From: a virus
IMG/VR virus record: IMGVR_UViG_3300028827_000100
Span: 1-64,000 of that record
Reading direction: 5' to 3' (one strand)
DNA length: 64,000 nucleotides
Part shown: one piece after another, positions 56,210 to 64,000 of the stretch
How positions within the stretch are numbered: the stretch's first letter is position 1
Layout: each line of letters begins with the position of its first letter
Translations under genes and position numbers: made by a program
The notes under the pieces: generated by a model
Told to the model about the DNA's origin: nothing
The model's input: the letters and a program-made list of their open reading frames with translations, nothing else
The model's database searches: none

Positions 56210-58222
56210 ATGCCATATGTAAAACCTGGAGTTTATATTCGACAGAAATATGTACCTACAAGTTCCACACCCGGCGTTTTTCTGATTCCGTGCATAATAG
56301 GAAAAGGTCTTGAAGACAAGAGGGTGTGGGGTGAAGAAATAGTGCGTGGTCAGATAAGGGAAACGATAACAGTCGATCCCAACACTGGAGCATTTACAAT
56401 ATCCGGTGGGCAGAGTGACCAGTTGAATCAGCACACCACCCTGATAAGAGATGGTGTTGACCTTGGGCATGATGCTGTTACATGGACGAGTGCTACAGGC
56501 GGTAATGTGAAGATGGAATATGTAATTGCCGGTTCAGTATATGAAATTGTCTATCTTGCCATTGATACAACATCGGACAAGCTGAACAACAATGCTAACA
56601 GGGTACATTTTGTGGCTTCAACGCCGGACGGTTCTTCTCAATATGAGAGAGGAGTTGACTATTCATGGTCTGAAAGTACACCGGATGAAATAGACTGGAG
56701 TATATTGCAGGAAGCAAAAATAATCGGCAATGCTGAAACTTACGACTTGTCTGCAAATGACACTGTGAAAATTTCCGTGGATGGCAAAACACCTATTGAG
56801 GTTACAATAGTTGGTGCAACTCAATCCGCAGTAACGGCGGCTGAAGTTGCGACAGCGATAAATGGAGCGGCACAGACGGCATGGGGGAGTGCTTACTCAA
56901 ATATAGCTGTTGACAATGCCGGGACGATAGAATTGCACAGTGTGCAAAAGGGGTTGAATGGCAGAATTAATCTGTACGTTCCTTCTGCAAACGATGCAAC
57001 ACAGATAATTTTCAATGTTACCGCTCCATCTTACGCAACCGGAACTGGTCAGATGCCAGCACTTGGTGAATCTTACTATGTGAGGTATGATTATGACAGG
57101 GATGATGTTGAATATAACAACATGACACTCTATTACAGTTATTCTGATGCTCTTGATGCCCTTGGCCCAATGAAGCCCGGAAATGATTTGCTGATAGCTG
57201 TTGAAAGTGCGTTTCAGAATGGTGCACCGATAGTTGGCGTCATACAGGTGAAGGATGCAGACGGAGACGGTCTGTATATGGATTCGGACTGGTTCACTGC
57301 AATAGACGAGCTTGACAATGCAAGGGAGGTTACAGACGTTGTTCTTCTGTCTCACGATCAGGAAGTTAAGGCGTATCTTGTCAGGAAGATAGAGGACAGG
57401 GCTTCACAGCTTGTGGGGCATCATATGGCTGGATGGTTTGGGATGCCAGCAAACAGCAACATTGGAAACATAGATACTCCCGATACTGCCATATATGTTT
57501 CGCAAAAAACCTTGCAGGTATCAGCACAGAGTCAGGGTAGGGGCAGGTATATCAATGTATTTGTTCTTACAACCGGCGATTATGATTTTTCTGGTATAAA
57601 CAAGGAGATAGTAGATACTGATTCGAGAGTGACATTTACAGTTACACTTGGGACTGAATATGTTGCCGCCGCACTTGCAGGGTTGCAGGCAAGTTTCAAT
57701 CCGATAAGTGAATCGCTGTTAAGGCGTTCAATAGTCGGGTTTGACACAAGCAATATAATAGAGCATGATACAAAAGCGTCGTATGCTACTGCAAATGGGG
57801 TGTTTGTTTTGCAGAACATCGGTGGAAGGCTTGTTGTGTTTGACCCTGTTACAACTGATACGGGTGGTGACGAAGTTTTTTCAGAGCCGAGCGTAAGAGT
57901 CCAGAAGGACTATCTTGCTGGAAGAATAAAAAACAGGCTTGACCAGTACGTTGTCAGTGTTGTGCCGGACAATCTTGACGATTTTCTTTTTGAAATAAAG
58001 TATCACATAGCAATAGAGATAAATGCCGCTATTGTTGGGAGGGCCATAGCACCGTATACAGACGACAACAACGTTGCAAGGCCACTTGACCTCGTTAGCG
58101 ACATAAAGGTTTACAAATTTCCTACCTCAAATACCGAATACGGGTTTGTGTACTGGTTTCAGCCGAGATGGGTTTCCAAGAAGATTTTTGGTGAGTATGT
58201 CGTTGCACAACCTTTAATGTAA
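56210..58222 (+). CDS. Contractile tail sheath protein
   Basis: 670 residues, ATG 56210 after AAGGAGGT. N-terminus MPYVKPGVYIRQKYVPTSST and PGVFLIPCIIGKG, the classical sheath start. Central long beta and helix domains (YYVRYDYDRDDVEYNNM, EVTDVVLLSHDQEVKAYLV). C-terminal pattern LDQYVVSVVPDNLDDFLFEI, then AIEINAAIVGRA and VYWFQPRWVSKKIFGEYVV, which extends arms to neighbouring subunits. Identifies the phage as a myovirus. The tail tube gene follows. Confidence 0.93.
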   Translation: MPYVKPGVYIRQKYVPTSSTPGVFLIPCIIGKGLEDKRVWGEEIVRGQIRETITVDPNTGAFTISGGQSDQLNQHTTLIRDGVDLGHDAVTWTSATGGNVKMEYVIAGSVYEIVYLAIDTTSDKLNNNANRVHFVASTPDGSSQYERGVDYSWSESTPDEIDWSILQEAKIIGNAETYDLSANDTVKISVDGKTPIEVTIVGATQSAVTAAEVATAINGAAQTAWGSAYSNIAVDNAGTIELHSVQKGLNGRINLYVPSANDATQIIFNVTAPSYATGTGQMPALGESYYVRYDYDRDDVEYNNMTLYYSYSDALDALGPMKPGNDLLIAVESAFQNGAPIVGVIQVKDADGDGLYMDSDWFTAIDELDNAREVTDVVLLSHDQEVKAYLVRKIEDRASQLVGHHMAGWFGMPANSNIGNIDTPDTAIYVSQKTLQVSAQSQGRGRYINVFVLTTGDYDFSGINKEIVDTDSRVTFTVTLGTEYVAAALAGLQASFNPISESLLRRSIVGFDTSNIIEHDTKASYATANGVFVLQNIGGRLVVFDPVTTDTGGDEVFSEPSVRVQKDYLAGRIKNRLDQYVVSVVPDNLDDFLFEIKYHIAIEINAAIVGRAIAPYTDDNNVARPLDLVSDIKVYKFPTSNTEYGFVYWFQPRWVSKKIFGEYVVAQPLM

Positions 58223-58247
58223 AAAATGAAACTGGAGGTATTGTACT

Positions 58248-58700
58248 ATGGCTAAAATACCAAACACTAAAGTAAGAACAGGACATGCTGTTGCTATCAG
58301 GGTGCGTGGTGTTACGATAGGGTTTATAACTTCGTGGGCATACAATCTCAACAGGGACATATCGGCTGTTTACGAACTCAATCCGCAGACGAGTGGAGAG
58401 CCCGTGGAGAATGTTCCCGGCAACGTGACCAATTTGACAATATCAGTCCAACGTGCCGACCTGTATATATCAAAGATGGAAGAAGCATTTGGCGGTCAGG
58501 ACATATCAATGCTTTCAGACCAAAGCATTCCGTTTGAAGTGTATGAAGTATGGAACAATCCAGACGGGACGAGAGAAATGTATGTGTACACTGATTGCTG
58601 GTTTAGCAGGATAGGCAGGCGTATAGAATCAACAGGTGACAGGGTTGTTAGGGCTGATGCTGAAATCACTTATGTGAGAAGGGTAAAAGTAAGCAGTTAG
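58248..58700 (+). CDS. Tail tube protein
   Basis: 150 residues, ATG 58248 after CTGGAGG. Starts MAKIPNTKVRTGHAVAIRVR, then GVTIGFITSWAYNLNRD and SGEPVENVPGNVTNLTI, fitting the small beta-barrel tube protein of contractile tails (hexameric rings inside the sheath). Follows the sheath gene as in most myophages. Confidence 0.85.
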   Translation: MAKIPNTKVRTGHAVAIRVRGVTIGFITSWAYNLNRDISAVYELNPQTSGEPVENVPGNVTNLTISVQRADLYISKMEEAFGGQDISMLSDQSIPFEVYEVWNNPDGTREMYVYTDCWFSRIGRRIESTGDRVVRADAEITYVRRVKVSS

Positions 58701-58713
58701 TGGAGGTATTTAG

Positions 58714-59355
58714 ATGAATAAAATTGCCTATATCAAATACAGGGTGGCTAAAATAAGAAATGCTGATGACGAAGAAAACAAGTCAGAACTTGTAATAGAT
58801 TTTCTTGTTGATGTTATGGGTTCAGACGACCTTGAAGAGGCAAAAAATCAGCTCGAAGCATTACAGGAAACAAACATCATATACGAAGAAGAGGCGCAGG
58901 AAGTCCTTGATAAAATTAAGGATATACATGAAGAGGTTGCTGAAGAAATAGCAGAAGAAGATACTGGATTTGAATTTGAGCCGCCGGAAGCAGGTGGTGA
59001 AGAAGGCCCAGAAAATCAGACACCGGAAGAAGAAATATTCATACCCAAAATAGAACTTTCTGCAAGTGTGAAAAGAAATGTTGAATACATAAATGCTGAA
59101 TTGTTTGATGGCGACGGCATTGTTGAGTATCTTATCAAGGGTGGGGGTAGACCCATGAGGTTGAGGCCGATGAATATAACGGATCAGACATGGAGTCATT
59201 TTCTGGACTGGATGAAACAGGAAGGTTTTGAAACAATAGAGGAGTTTAAGAGTGCTGTCGTCAGCAATCCAGAACTGCTTGACAGGGCAATGGCTAAAAT
59301 AAAGGAAATAAAAAGGAGGGTTATGGCTGATACGGAGTTGGCATATGGTGTTTAA
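58714..59355 (+). CDS. Acidic tail-region protein
   Basis: 213 residues, ATG 58714 after GTGGAGG. Helical with a long acidic linker (EEIAEEDTGFEFEPPEAGGE) and C-terminal helices (WSHFLDWMKQEGFETIEEFK). Between tube and chaperone genes. No family recognised. Confidence 0.72.
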   Translation: MNKIAYIKYRVAKIRNADDEENKSELVIDFLVDVMGSDDLEEAKNQLEALQETNIIYEEEAQEVLDKIKDIHEEVAEEIAEEDTGFEFEPPEAGGEEGPENQTPEEEIFIPKIELSASVKRNVEYINAELFDGDGIVEYLIKGGGRPMRLRPMNITDQTWSHFLDWMKQEGFETIEEFKSAVVSNPELLDRAMAKIKEIKRRVMADTELAYGV

Positions 59356-59376
59356 AAAGGTGAAAGGGGTGAAGGT

Positions 59377-59823
59377 ATGAGAAATGATATTATTGATTCG
59401 ATTAAAAAAACATTTTGGGAGGGTTCGGAATCAAAGGAGGTCGTGCTTGCCGGAAAAACTTGGACGCTAAAATCCCTGAACAATTCAGAACAGGTATTCA
59501 GGGACAGATTTATTCCCGCCTCTGCAACAGCGTCTTTCTTGTCAGCAAGGAAGGCTCCTACCGTTGCATTAGCAATTTCTCACATTGACGGAGTACCAGT
59601 TGAAGAAGTGTTTGGTGACAGCGATGAAACAAAAGACGAAGTGGTAACCGAATTATTGAAGACAACCGGACTTGCAAAAGAAAAAAGATTTATTATTGCA
59701 GAGAGAGTTCTTGAGTTTTTGAATGAGTTGCCGCCAGAAGTTGTGGATACCCTGTACGGAGAGTATGTTGAGATAGAAAACAACAGGCGCAAAGCACTTG
59801 ATGAGATATTGAAAAAAAAATAG
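59377..59823 (+). CDS. Tail assembly chaperone (short form)
   Basis: 148 residues, ATG 59377. Strand/helix mixture with WEGSESKEVVLAGKTWTLKS and REFIIAERVLEFLNELPPEV-like helix (FIIAERVLEFLNELPPEV). Ends ILKKK at a run of nine A (59812-59820) just before TAG. Lying directly before the tape measure, with an overlapping open frame, it has the hallmarks of the gpG-type chaperone that holds the tape measure during tube assembly. Confidence 0.82.
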   Translation: MRNDIIDSIKKTFWEGSESKEVVLAGKTWTLKSLNNSEQVFRDRFIPASATASFLSARKAPTVALAISHIDGVPVEEVFGDSDETKDEVVTELLKTTGLAKEKRFIIAERVLEFLNELPPEVVDTLYGEYVEIENNRRKALDEILKKK

Positions 59824-60188
59824 ATGATACGGACGAAATTGAAGATGTAAAGACGAGAGTATTGCTTGAACTTGGATTGACACCAAACGATCCTCGTGTG
59901 GCTGAATTTACGGATGTTCACTGGTTCATATATTATCGTGCAATAATGAAGCGTGAGCATGAAAGATTTAATATGCTTAAAGAACTCATTGTTGGTTTGC
60001 TTGGGTTAAAAATACCGGCGACCGATTCCGTTTTACCTTTGTCGTATTTTATTGCACCTGAATTTTTCAGGTCTTTGATGGAAGAAGAAAGAGTAATATA
60101 TGAAAGTGACGTTGTAGATATGGATGACAGTGAAAGAATGCAGGTTCTTGACGAACTTGATAAACAACTTGAAGAGAAAGGGATTTAA
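59812..60188 (+). CDS. Frameshift extension of the tail chaperone (long form)
   Basis: A -1 shift on the A9 run at 59812-59820 moves ribosomes from the 59377 frame into this frame. It then continues IDDTDEIEDVKTRVLLELGL and so on to 60186-60188, adding about 122 residues. There is no good independent start or ribosome-binding site (the first candidate is TTG 59862), so translation by frameshift is the better explanation. The extension is helical, with HWFIYYRAIMKREHERF and a final LDELDKQLEEKG. This is the G/GT arrangement of long-tailed phages. Confidence 0.8.
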
Positions 60189-60190
60189 AG

Positions 60191-62257
60191 ATGCCGGAAG
60201 AAGGTGGTCAGATAATAGGTGGTTCAAAATATGGTTCGCCACAGGAACAGGCACAGGAGAGCAGGGAATATCAGGAAGCTGTAAAGTTTGCAAGGGAATT
60301 TGCTGAACAGAGGCGTTCGTTTGAAGAACTGTCGAGCAACCTTGGAAATCTTGCAAATACAATGAGGGAGTTTGTTGCTGAATACAGAGATGCAAGTAAA
60401 AATCTCGACGATACAATAAAGAGCACTGCAAGGAATCTTGATGAGGCTGTAAAGAATGTAAAAGACAGTATAGCCAAGAGTGCGGAAGAGTTTGCGCATG
60501 GACTTATTGCGCCAGCAGAAGAAGCCAGAAGACAGGCTGGGGTTCTTGGTGGCGTCATAGACAAAATAAGAGAAGGGATAGAAGGATTACCCTTTGGCAA
60601 GGCTGTTGTGATGGCGGGTCTTGTTGCAACGAGCGCAGGGCTGATAAGACTTGCTATAGAGTCAAATGCCCAAAAAGCCCTTGCATCGATAAGGCAGTTT
60701 ACAAGCGGCGTTGACATGGAGACGGAGGGCTTGAAGGAGGGGATTTCTTCTGTTGCGGATGAATGGAATGAAGATTGGTCTGTAATATCTGAATATTTCG
60801 GGAAAATAGGAACTGCATTAAGGGTTAATTTTAAGGAGTATGGCACGGCGTATCTTGAAGCATTTACTGATGAGATATTTTCTCTTTCTGTATCTACAGG
60901 TCTTGCAAGAGATGAGATAATATCTGATTTTGAGGATATAAGCAAATATGCTTGGGATGCGGCAGACTCTTTTGGTGGAATAGCAACATCGGCAGAAATT
61001 TTATACACAGTAGGAAAAACAAGTGCTATGGGAATAGAGATGTTCAAGGGGACTTTGATGTCGGCCCTTGAACCGATGAAAATGTATGCCCTCACACAGG
61101 AAAATATAGTTGAGGGTGCATTAAGAATGAGGGGTCTTGAAGAAATATTCGGAGGTATGGAGGGCGGTATTGCAGGATTTCAGGGGGTTATGAAGAACAT
61201 AACCTCTATTGAATCAATGATAACATCAAGTCCGGGATGGATGATGCTGTTAACCGGAAATATTCCTGAAACAGGTGGAACGAGAGAATTATGGGGTGCC
61301 ATGACTGAAGCCGCAAATGCTCTTAAAGGAGAAGGTGGCGGCGGCATATTTATAAAATACATAGACAAATTGAGTGAATATGCGGCATCACAGGCAGATT
61401 TAAATTTGATGCTGTTTGAACAGTTTGGTGGCAACATAGAGGCAATTGAAATGATAAATACAATGTTTAAGGATTTGGACAGATTGCGGAGTGTTCTTGC
61501 CGGTGTTGACAACTCAAACAAATTGTTGAGTGAGTCATTGACGACAGATAAATTCAGGGAAGCGCTGGTACAGGCTGGTCTTGAGAAAAGAAAAATAGAT
61601 GAAGCCGTAACTCTCTACAAAGAGATGATGGAGAATCAGAAAAAACTGTTTGAAAATCTCCAGAATCCACTTGAGAGATTGCGTAACATAGCAGAAAACA
61701 AACTGAAAGAAATACTCGATGCTATAGGCCAACTTTCAGGTGGAACTATAAATTTACTTACGAGCCTTGTTACCGGGTTGCAGACGCTTATTGCGACAGT
61801 TGCTATAGGACTTGACAAGTTTGGAATAACAGAGGATGTGTTTGAGAAGGTTACAGGAGTTGGTATTAAAAATGCTGAAAGATTCTTTTCAGCAGTTGCG
61901 GCAAGATTCGGATATTCGGTAGACCAATTCACATCGGGTCTTGAAGAAGTTGCGAACCTGCCGGAAAAAATAGGTGGTGCGGCAGGCAAGATAGCGGGAA
62001 ACATACTTGAATCTCTTGGGGTTGCTCCTGTAGTTATAAGAGGTGAAAAGGATATAGATTTGATAGAAAGGCTCGTGAAAAAGCAGGTTGCGAGGAGGGA
62101 GGCAAAAGACCTCGTTATACCCTCTGCATACTCTTACGATGTTGAAAGTACAACATTTACATACAAGCCACATGCTATAGATATAAATTTGAGACTAACA
62201 CCAAAGACAATTGAATATTTAAACTACATTAACGAGGTAAATCATGGCGGACGTTAA
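60191..62257 (+). CDS. Tape measure protein
   Basis: 688 residues, ATG 60191, 2 nt after the chaperone extension. Helical throughout; a long N-terminal coiled coil (SFEELSSNLGNLANTMREFV, SARNLDEAVKNVKDSIAKS-like) and internal Gly/Ala-rich hydrophobic helices (GKAVVMAGLVATSAGLIRLA; GTINLLTSLVTGLQTLIATV), as in tail length regulators. Short compared with many tape measures, implying a moderately short tail. The C-terminus is strand-rich (TFTYKPHAIDINLRLTPKTI), the end that meets the baseplate. Overlaps the next gene by 14 nt. Confidence 0.85.
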   Translation: MPEEGGQIIGGSKYGSPQEQAQESREYQEAVKFAREFAEQRRSFEELSSNLGNLANTMREFVAEYRDASKNLDDTIKSTARNLDEAVKNVKDSIAKSAEEFAHGLIAPAEEARRQAGVLGGVIDKIREGIEGLPFGKAVVMAGLVATSAGLIRLAIESNAQKALASIRQFTSGVDMETEGLKEGISSVADEWNEDWSVISEYFGKIGTALRVNFKEYGTAYLEAFTDEIFSLSVSTGLARDEIISDFEDISKYAWDAADSFGGIATSAEILYTVGKTSAMGIEMFKGTLMSALEPMKMYALTQENIVEGALRMRGLEEIFGGMEGGIAGFQGVMKNITSIESMITSSPGWMMLLTGNIPETGGTRELWGAMTEAANALKGEGGGGIFIKYIDKLSEYAASQADLNLMLFEQFGGNIEAIEMINTMFKDLDRLRSVLAGVDNSNKLLSESLTTDKFREALVQAGLEKRKIDEAVTLYKEMMENQKKLFENLQNPLERLRNIAENKLKEILDAIGQLSGGTINLLTSLVTGLQTLIATVAIGLDKFGITEDVFEKVTGVGIKNAERFFSAVAARFGYSVDQFTSGLEEVANLPEKIGGAAGKIAGNILESLGVAPVVIRGEKDIDLIERLVKKQVARREAKDLVIPSAYSYDVESTTFTYKPHAIDINLRLTPKTIEYLNYINEVNHGGR

Positions 62258-62945
62258 TTACACTGGCAATTGGCGAATAGGTAAGGTGTATAAAAACGAA
62301 AGCGGAGAGGTAGTGTCAAAAGAAAATATAGATGTTTATATAAATCCGGTGAGTGTTGTGCCTGAACTTGTACAGAGAGTAAATTATACGGATACGGTTG
62401 GTGGTACAGCAATATCTGCATGGTCATATGACCCACTTGCTAATTACAGTGGGTATAGCAGGTTTTCTTTCAGGATTGCAGGTGTTGCAATATCATATAC
62501 TGTCAGAGGGAATGTGGTAAATACAAGCCCAAGTCATCAAACGGTAATGGCTTCGGCGATAGCAAACAATTTCAACATCACGATAGGTAACAGGAATGAG
62601 CTTGAAGCATCACGTGCAAATGAAGATGCGAAGGCCGGAGTTTTTAAGGATATAAAGAGAAACGCCATAGACCTGTTTACATTTTTCAACGCAAAATTTG
62701 TTGATGTTATAGATGGTGAGACAGTTTATGCTGAATGGGAAATAGACATTTCGACACCGTTAATGAGCCCGGTTGATTTTGACAACAGAAAGGAATACTT
62801 GAGTGTCGTTGGCATTGTGACAACGCCATTCACTCTCAACGAAGATGCTGGACGTCCATATATGCCAACATGGAGTGTTGGGTTTACAGTCTTTGATGAG
62901 GATGTTGAGAGTGTCATGAATCATATAAAATCGTTTTCGAGGTAA
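62244..62945 (+). CDS. Baseplate/tail-tip region protein
   Basis: 233 residues, ATG 62244 within the tape measure end. Beta-rich (WRIGKVYKNESGEVVSKENI; FSFRIAGVAISYTVRGNVVN). Follows the tape measure, the usual place of baseplate hub or tail-initiator genes. No family assigned. Confidence 0.7.
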   Translation: MADVNYTGNWRIGKVYKNESGEVVSKENIDVYINPVSVVPELVQRVNYTDTVGGTAISAWSYDPLANYSGYSRFSFRIAGVAISYTVRGNVVNTSPSHQTVMASAIANNFNITIGNRNELEASRANEDAKAGVFKDIKRNAIDLFTFFNAKFVDVIDGETVYAEWEIDISTPLMSPVDFDNRKEYLSVVGIVTTPFTLNEDAGRPYMPTWSVGFTVFDEDVESVMNHIKSFSR

Positions 62946-62949
62946 TTGT

Positions 62950-64000
62950 ATGTACAGACAATCTTATTCGTACAAATTGCTGATAAATGGTATTGAGATA
63001 CCGCACAACATGATTAGTGATTTTGATATTTCATACAACGTTGTTCCAGAGTTGTCAATATGTAATATAGGGTTGATAGATTCAAAAAAAGAACTGGTAT
63101 ATAATCCTAATAGGGTTTCAAAGAGCAATTTAACAAGGCTTATTGAAAATGCCGCCCTGAAAAGAGGTGTAAGGCTTGAATACATGAAGCCTTATTTCAA
63201 GGATAACGACGTTGTTACTCTTTTCATAAAAGTTGGTAACGAATGGCATTGGGGTTTCTTTGGATATGTCAGTTCTGTCTCGCTGGGGATAGGTGTTGCA
63301 GGTGAAGCTCCGATAACATTACATGCAGAAAGTTCACTGAAACCGTTTAGATACAATTACATATCTTTTAATTCATTGCTTGTACCGTCTGAATTGAAAG
63401 AAAAAGATTTGGAGGGCTTGTATACAGCATACTATTCCCCTTTTGACGGGATTGATACACACGGAAAAGATATTTACGAACAGGTTAAATTTATTTTTGA
63501 CAACAGCAGATACAGGGCGAGTGAAGTAGTTGTCGGTGATGGGTCGTTTTCTGATATGACAGAGATTGTTATAGGTAGCCCTGAAGACATGATAGGCATT
63601 TTTGATTCTTTTAAGAGTATTACAAGAATTGGGAGTGATGCAGACCTTGAACAGTATATAAGTTCCGTTATTAAATCAGAAGGATGGGGAACTGAAACAT
63701 TATATCCGCAAAGACAGATATACATGATAAAGATAGATACAGACAAAAGCAAAACATGGAAAACATTGACCGCAAACGTTGAGTTTAGTGCTCCATCGCT
63801 GTCGCAACCTGCAATAAATAACAAACTTGATTATTTGCATCAATGCGTATCCAATTGGACTTATATCGTTTATACACTTCAAAACGGGGACGTTGTTATA
63901 GAGCCGTTGTTGTTTGGAACAATTGCAGGTTATACTGTACTTGATTCAAAGAGGGTTGGCAGTAATTCTACATATACTTTTAATGGTACATCTATTGCCA
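62950..64000 (+). CDS. Baseplate/tail protein, cut by the window end
   Basis: Open from ATG 62950 to the window end, 350 codons without a stop, so the gene is partial at its 3' end. N-terminus YSYKLLINGIEIPHNMISDF, then INYNVVPELSIC-like strands (ISYNVVPELSICNIGLIDSK) and a strand-rich body with GWGTETLYPQRQIYMIKID. A baseplate hub or tail-lysin role is possible by position, but the missing end prevents an assignment. ATG is preceded only by GAGGTAATT. Confidence 0.75.
   Translation, partial: MYRQSYSYKLLINGIEIPHNMISDFDISYNVVPELSICNIGLIDSKKELVYNPNRVSKSNLTRLIENAALKRGVRLEYMKPYFKDNDVVTLFIKVGNEWHWGFFGYVSSVSLGIGVAGEAPITLHAESSLKPFRYNYISFNSLLVPSELKEKDLEGLYTAYYSPFDGIDTHGKDIYEQVKFIFDNSRYRASEVVVGDGSFSDMTEIVIGSPEDMIGIFDSFKSITRIGSDADLEQYISSVIKSEGWGTETLYPQRQIYMIKIDTDKSKTWKTLTANVEFSAPSLSQPAINNKLDYLHQCVSNWTYIVYTLQNGDVVIEPLLFGTIAGYTVLDSKRVGSNSTYTFNGTSIA

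Noticed and set aside
59862-60188. Independent gene starting at TTG 59862
   Set aside because: No ribosome-binding site; the frame is open back to the A9 run, fitting a -1 frameshift product.

Overview
The window is one contiguous piece of a double-stranded DNA bacteriophage genome with a contractile tail (myovirus-like). Every gene I can support reads on the + strand, packed with short gaps or ATGA-type overlaps and mostly preceded by GGAGG/GGGGTG ribosome-binding sites. Base composition is AT-rich (roughly 40% G+C by eye). Arg is written mostly as AGA/AGG and Ile very often as ATA, a codon habit common in thermophiles. An overlapping i-spanin/o-spanin pair (Rz/Rz1 type) points to a host with an outer membrane. 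A thermophilic diderm host with a type III CRISPR system is my inference; it is not proven by the sequence.

Layout. 1-438: terminator and AT-rich gene-free leader. 439-12425: accessory/early region with two orphan DNA methyltransferases, a HAD phosphatase, an IS110-like orphan protein followed by a degenerate repeat array, several small zinc-cysteine proteins, a MazG-like pyrophosphohydrolase, a DUF1874/AcrIII-1-type ring nuclease with its own promoter and terminator, a RuvC-like resolvase, tRNA-Leu(CAA), an Nmad1-like protein, an exported nuclease-like protein and a DHHA1 remnant. 12536-29222: about 28 mostly acidic, poorly characterised proteins, several of them paralogous. They include a triple-repeat protein fused to a WYL-like domain and a DUF5661-like protein. 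29219-31395: lysis cassette (M15 endolysin, holin-like protein, coiled-coil membrane proteins, i-spanin and embedded o-spanin). 31382-33456: S-adenosylmethionine decarboxylase, a permuted-papain-fold hydrolase and small proteins. 33434-41347: receptor-binding/tail-fibre-like virion proteins. 41375-52521: packaging and head (TerS, TerL, portal, protease-like protein, scaffold-like protein, decoration protein, major capsid). 52539-64000: neck, tail sheath, tail tube, frameshifted tail chaperone, tape measure and the first baseplate genes, cut by the window end. Replication genes (polymerase, helicase) are not in this window.

The most interesting item is at 2999-4054. A 287-residue protein keeps the C-terminal helix-hairpin-helix/Tnp part of IS110 recombinases. 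It has no N-terminal DEDD (RuvC-like) domain and I cannot find the catalytic serine. It is followed by a roughly 280-bp array of degenerate 10-nt cores separated by variable 8-nt segments in an 18/36-nt rhythm; the array begins inside the 3' end of the gene. This could be a domesticated, catalytically dead IS110 derivative working with a multi-guide-like RNA or a DNA array. Secondary points of interest are the ring nuclease, the phage SpeD, the tail-chaperone frameshift, the DHHA1 stub, and a 36-nt element repeated in front of two gene clusters.
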